This document shows, piece by piece, positions 5,947 to 7,054 of a stretch of 7,054 nucleotides of DNA. Position 1 is the first letter of the stretch. Every line of letters begins with the position of its first letter. The DNA comes from Bacteroidota bacterium. GTDB lineage: Bacteria; Bacteroidota; Bacteroidia; Flavobacteriales; Schleiferiaceae. The translations under genes and the position numbers were made by a program. The stretch covers positions 8,015-15,068 of the forward strand of contig PXYR01000034.1 in assembly GCA_003023665.1 (NCBI GenBank), in the 5' to 3' direction. The notes below the pieces were generated by a model that did no database searches, was not told the DNA's origin, and saw nothing but the letters and a program-made list of their open reading frames with translations.

Positions 5947-7054
5947 CCTCTTTGAGCAAAAGAGCATTGAGCGCATTGGTCTTTAATCCTTTAAGATTTT
6001 TAGAATGAACACGTATGACCTCATCATAATAGAGAGGGACACAGGCAGCGTTTTTCATCAAAAGTGCATCCGCCTCTTGGGCGAGAGCGGTCCGCACTGA
6101 AGCACTCTGTTCATTTAACAAGCTTTCATATAAACTATCATAAGCCGCAACAGAATATCTGGAGTAATTAGGTCCTTTTGGCGCGCGCATCTTAGAATAA
6201 AAAAGCAATAAATAATTTTCTGCATCGGGATAATCAGCTATCCAAGAAGCACGGAAAAATGCTAAACTACCGGAGCTCTTTGCACTTCTTAGCGTTGCCG
6301 ATGGAACAATATCAACAGATATGGACCAACCTATATCACCTAAACTACCCTGTACAAACTCACATATATCACGATAATTTGCACTTGTTGTAAGGGTTAA
6401 TTCCGGCAATTCATCAAAAGCAGCCAACACCTTTTTGGCACTGTCCGGACTGAAACTAATTCCAATATCCTGTTGATGTCCAGGCAAACCAAAAGGGATT
6501 ATTCCACCTGTAGCTTCGCGACCAATTCCGCTTCTAAGCAACTCCATCATTTGAGTCCTATTAATGGCAGCGTTTAGAGCCCAACGCAATTCATAAGGCA
6601 ACTCATATTCTGAATTAAAGAGTAAAAATTCTGTATTTAAAAATGGCGTTCGGTTCAACACATGATTTTCACGATACCTATTGCGCAGCTCGCCTGTTTG
6701 AGTTACAAGATCGTCTTTGAAACTGGGGTCAATATTCGGTAGTAAATCAAATGTGCCCGTCAGGTATTCAAGAAATGCGCTTTGTTGATCCGGAAGAAAA
6801 GAAATACTTAATCCATCCAAATAGGGCAATGAATTGCCCGAATCATCTTTTTGCCAATAGTTCTCATTTTTATGAAACACCATTTTTTCTCCGAAATGCC
6901 ACTGATGAAACTTAAACGGGCCACTTCCGCCTCCAGTGGTAGCCAATAATTCTTTTGCTGCAATAATGGAGTCTACTACGGAACAATAAGGCATGGTTAG
7001 CATTGAAGGAAATGCTGCAAATGGTTTATCCAGGGTAATAGCAAGTGTGCTATC
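5933..7054 (-). CDS. ABC transporter substrate-binding protein, family 5 (peptide/oligopeptide type); 5' end outside window
   Basis: The frame is open from the right edge to a TAG at 5933-5935, giving 373 visible codons. An internal Met at 7003 is not the start: the 17 codons upstream (ending LAITLDKPFAAFPS) continue the family pattern. What is visible is the C-terminal part of an SBP_bac_5 protein such as DppA/OppA, which captures peptides or similar solutes for an ABC importer outside the cytoplasmic membrane. Supporting motifs are GSGPFKFHQW followed by ENYW, then PYLDGL, ELRWALNAAINRTQM with GIIPFGLPG, WIADYPDAENYLLLFYS, and a C-terminal ACVPLYYDEVIRVHSK. The N-terminal signal or lipobox and the first lobe lie beyond the window. 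No permease or ATPase gene is visible. Peptide specificity is the family's usual one, though nickel, haem or sugar binders also occur. Confidence 0.92.
   Translation of the reverse strand, partial: DSTLAITLDKPFAAFPSMLTMPYCSVVDSIIAAKELLATTGGGSGPFKFHQWHFGEKMVFHKNENYWQKDDSGNSLPYLDGLSISFLPDQQSAFLEYLTGTFDLLPNIDPSFKDDLVTQTGELRNRYRENHVLNRTPFLNTEFLLFNSEYELPYELRWALNAAINRTQMMELLRSGIGREATGGIIPFGLPGHQQDIGISFSPDSAKKVLAAFDELPELTLTTSANYRDICEFVQGSLGDIGWSISVDIVPSATLRSAKSSGSLAFFRASWIADYPDAENYLLLFYSKMRAPKGPNYSRYSVAAYDSLYESLLNEQSASVRTALAQEADALLMKNAACVPLYYDEVIRVHSKNLKGLKTNALNALLLKEVILQ

Noticed and set aside
5948..5964. Inverted repeat CTCTTT-GAGCA-AAAGAG just after the EEP stop, considered as a terminator.
   Set aside because: The stem is only 6 AT-rich pairs, no T-run follows on either strand, and it lies inside the coding end of the converging gene. 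It is compatible with chance.
5933..7003. Taking the Met at 7003 as the start of the substrate-binding protein.
   Set aside because: The frame continues without a stop to the right edge and the upstream residues fit the family, so the gene is cut by the window boundary.

Overview
The window looks like a chromosomal segment of a Bacteroidota bacterium, most likely of the Flavobacteriia/Cryomorphaceae type. The reasons are moderate-to-low GC by eye, starts without recognisable Shine-Dalgarno sequences, a TAnnTTTG-type promoter element, and gene types typical of that phylum: a GH3 enzyme with phylum-specific motifs, tandem rhomboids downstream of mutL, and a membrane-anchored endonuclease/exonuclease/phosphatase protein. 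The placement rests on remembered family patterns, not a search.

Layout: positions 1-1095 (minus) hold the 5' part of an exported GH3 beta-N-acetylhexosaminidase-like gene that runs off the left edge. A 57-bp divergent spacer (1096-1152) separates it from a compact plus-strand block of five genes: a 91-aa C-terminally membrane-anchored protein, mutL, two different rhomboid serine proteases, and an endonuclease/exonuclease/phosphatase-fold protein with three N-terminal membrane helices (1153-5946). Three of the four junctions in this block are 4-nt stop/start overlaps (ATGA, ATGA, GTGA) and the fourth is an 18-nt gap, so the block is very probably one translationally coupled operon. A peptide-type (family 5) ABC transporter substrate-binding protein gene on the minus strand (5933-7054) runs off the right edge and overlaps the last operon gene tail to tail by 14 bp.

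Function: mutL is the only DNA-repair gene. The other four genes in the block encode membrane proteins whose link to repair is not evident, so co-transcription may reflect conserved gene order more than a shared pathway. The two flanking genes concern the cell envelope (muropeptide or glycan hydrolysis, and peptide uptake). MutL keeps its ATPase motifs, but the positions of the endonuclease metal-binding motifs in its C-terminal domain are degenerate. I see no mobile element, CRISPR array, RNA gene or long non-coding stretch. No clearly novel system stands out; the points worth checking are the MutL C-terminus, the divergent rhomboid pair, and the predicted periplasmic placement of the nuclease-fold domain.
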